Shown: positions 61,957 through 64,000 of the stretch, in pieces
How the letters are laid out: every line of letters begins with the position of its first letter
Numbering within the stretch: the first letter of the stretch is position 1
Assembly: GCA_016713105.1 (NCBI GenBank)
Contig: JADJPS010000021.1
Location: 310,001-374,000 of the forward strand
Direction: 5' to 3'
From: Devosia sp.
GTDB taxonomy: Bacteria > Pseudomonadota > Alphaproteobacteria > Rhizobiales > Devosiaceae
Length of the DNA stretch: 64,000 nucleotides
Program-made: the position numbers and the translations under genes
Notes under the pieces: generated by a model
Seen by the model: only the letters and a program-made list of their open reading frames with translations
Databases searched by the model: none
What the model was told of the DNA's origin: nothing

Positions 61957-64000
61957 CCAGACCCGGGTGGCAGGCAGACGACAGCGACGTCAGGGCGATC
62001 GTCGCGGGTCGCCATGCCGATCCGTTCGGCGTGCTGGGACTGCACGAAGCGGGCGGCAAGTGGATCGCCCGGGCCTTCATCCCGCACGCGGAATCGGTGT
62101 CGGCGCGCACGATCGACAATCGCATCCTCGGTGAACTCACCCAGCGCGACCCGGCCGGCTTCTTCGAAGGCGAGGTCGCGATCGGCCAGCGCATGCCGAT
62201 CAGCTACCACGCGCGCAATGCGGGCGGGGAGTGGGACGTCCTCGACCCCTACAGCTTCGGCCCGGTGCTCGGCCCGATGGACGACTACTACATCGGGGAA
62301 GGCTCGCACCTGAGGCTGTTCGACAAGCTCGGCGCCCACGCCATGGAGTTCGAGGGCGTCCCGGCACGCATTTCGCCGTGTGGGCACCCAATGCGCAGCG
62401 CGTCAGCGTGGTCGGGCCGTTCAACGACTGGGACGGGCGGCGACACCCGATGCGGGTGCGCCTGAACACCGGCATCTGGGAGGTCTTCGTCCGCAAGTCG
62501 GCCCCGGTGAGGTCTACAAGTTCGAGATCGTCGGACAGAACGGCAAGCTGAGGCCGCTGAAGGCGGATCCGTTCGCGCGCCAATCGGAACTGCGGCCGCG
62601 CACGGCGTCGGTCGTGCCGGACCCGCGACCGTTCACCTGGACCGATGCCGCCTATCTCGAGCAGCGCGCGAGTGTCGACTGGCGCCGCGTGCCGGTATCG
62701 ATCTACGAGGTGCATCTGGGGTCGTGGCGGCGGCGCGCCGACGGCGGGTTCATGAGCTACGACCAACTGGCCGAGCAGCTCATCCCCTATGCCGCCGACC
62801 AGGGGTTCACCCATATCGAGCTGCTGCCGATCAGCGAGCATCCGTTCGATCCCAGCTGGGGCTACCAGCCGACCGGGCTCTATGCCCCGACGGCGCGGTT
62901 CGGCGATCCGGAGGGCTTTGCGCGGTTCGTGGATCAGGCCCATGCCGCCGGGCTGGGGGTGATCCTCGACTGGGTGCCGGCGCATTTCCCCACCGACGAG
63001 CACGGACTTGCCCGCTTCGACGGCACGGCGCTCTACGAGCACCTCGATCCGCGCAAGGGCTACCATCCGGACTGGAACACGGCGATCTACAATTTCGGGC
63101 GCAAGGAGGTGGTGAGCTACCTCGTCAACAACGCGCTCTTCTGGCTCGAGCGGTTCCACATCGACGGGCTGCGCGTCGATGCGGTGGCCTCGATGCTCTA
63201 CCTCGATTATTCGCGCAAGGCCGGGGAGTGGGTGCCCAACCAGTTCGGCGGCAACCACAATCTCGAGGCGGTGGAGTTCCTGCGCCGCGTCAATGCCGAG
63301 GCGTACCGGCTGCATCCCGGGGTGATGATGATCGCCGAGGAATCGACCTCGTGGAGCGGGGTCAGCGCGCCCGTGCATGCGGGCGGGCTGGGCTTCGGCT
63401 TCAAGTGGAACATGGGGTTCATGAACGACACCCTGCGCTACATGAGCCGCAATCCGATTCATCGCCGCTACCATCACAACGACCTGACCTTCGCGGCGCT
63501 CTACGCCTATGCGGAGAACTTCATCCTGCCGCTCAGCCATGACGAGGTGGTGCACGGCAAGGGTTCGCTGCTTTCGAAGATGGGCGGCGACGACTGGCAG
63601 CAGTTTGCCGGGCTCCGGGCCTATTACGGCTTCATGTGGGGCTGGCCGGGCAAGAAGCTGCTGTTCATGGGTCAGGAATTCGCCCAGCGCGAGGAATGGA
63701 ACGAGGCCAGGAGTCTGGACTGGTACCTGCTCGATGCGCCATCGCACGAGGGCGTACGCCGGCTGATCGCCGATCTCAACGCGGTCTACCGCGAACTGCC
63801 GGCCCTCAACGCCCGCGACAACGAGCCCGAGGGCTTCGAGTGGCTGATCGGCAACGACCATCAGAACTCGGTGTTCGCGTTCGTGCGGCGGGCTCCGGGG
63901 AAAGCCCGGTAGTGGTGATCTCGAACATGACCCCGGTGCCGCGCGAGGATTATCGCGTGCCTCTGCCGCTTGCCGGCAACTGGGTCGAGCGCCTCAATAC
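61953..64000 (+). CDS. glgB: 1,4-alpha-glucan branching enzyme (three frameshifts, runs off window)
   Basis: GH13 branching enzyme. The N-terminal part (DPFGVLGLHEAGGKWIARAF) is in the first frame; THFAVWAPNAQRVSVVGPFN follows in a second from about 62366; from about 62505 the third frame holds GEVYKFEIVGQNG, GYQPTGLYAPTARFG, the nucleophile in IDGLRVDAVASML, the acid in MIAEESTSW, and PLSHDEVVHGKGS. It stops early at 63912, but one base added in the G run near 63900 restores SPVVVISNMTPVPREDYRV to the window edge. All three breaks are one-base deletions and all catalytic residues survive, so sequencing error is probable. Forms alpha-1,6 branches in glycogen. Confidence 0.9.

Noticed and set aside
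49440..63912. Programmed ribosomal frameshifting in ROK, ThuA, phosphohexomutase and glgB
   Set aside because: No shared slippery sequence; too many unrelated genes are affected, and most breaks fit a single missing base in GC-rich runs.

Overview
The window looks like chromosomal DNA of a high-GC alphaproteobacterium. It has dense short-spaced operons, family 1 and family 5 ABC importers, a LysE exporter, a ROK regulator beside a sugar ABC cluster and a CAU-anticodon tRNA-Ile. Hyphomicrobiales (for example Devosia-, Kaistia- or Mesorhizobium-like bacteria) is my best guess, but nothing here fixes the genus. No integrase, transposase, phage gene or CRISPR array was seen.

Layout. (1) 1-4753: the end of an aldehyde dehydrogenase, a D-amino-acid-dehydrogenase-like FAD enzyme and a proline-racemase-family enzyme. 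Together these fit hydroxyproline catabolism. They are followed by an SDR and two tandem small unknown proteins. (2) About 4779-45983: one large catabolic island. It holds a six-gene operon (class III aminotransferase, ureidoglycolate-lyase-like protein, class IV aminotransferase, phosphotriesterase-like hydrolase, sialidase-fold protein, GH42 glycosidase), a beta-propeller glycosidase-like gene, two DapA/NanA-type aldolases, an FAD oxidase with an amidohydrolase, an Opp/Dpp-type importer, an FMN hydroxyacid dehydrogenase, two uronate-dehydrogenase-like epimerases, three Gfo/Idh/MocA dehydrogenases, two SDRs, an HpcH aldolase, RidA, a GntR regulator with a LacI-type sensor, a NagA-like deacetylase, a pair of cysteine-bearing unknown proteins, four sialidase-fold proteins in all, an MFS-HEAT fusion, AraC, PhyH and MlrC. 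(3) 46073-52460: a second sugar ABC importer with ROK regulator and ThuA-like protein, several of whose genes are broken. (4) 52600-64000: tRNA-Ile and ordinary genes (3-methyladenine glycosylase, phosphohexomutase, LysE, nucleoside hydrolase, Kef-type antiporter, glgP, glgB).

How the island seems to work. Seven intergenic sites within it carry the same 14-bp imperfect inverted repeat (about GTTAW-N4-AYAAC). They lie upstream of essentially every transcription unit between 11.5 and 46 kb and nowhere else that I found. The likely reader is the GntR/LacI-type regulator at 33665-34660, which would make this one regulon. The enzymes suggest import of an oligosaccharide or glycoconjugate containing an N-acetylated amino sugar and a uronic or other sugar acid, then deacetylation, NAD-linked oxidation, lactone opening, transamination and aldol cleavage. 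The substrate is not determined.

Most notable findings: the family 5 solute-binding protein at 23880-25505 is circularly permuted (signal peptide, then the normal C-terminal half, then the normal N-terminal half); the shared operator; and the MFS-HEAT fusion. A caution: about a dozen one-base indels, mostly deletions, break otherwise well-conserved genes (26-28 kb and 46-64 kb). This looks more like residual sequencing error than decay, except at the ABC ATPase at 51407, which also has damaged motifs.
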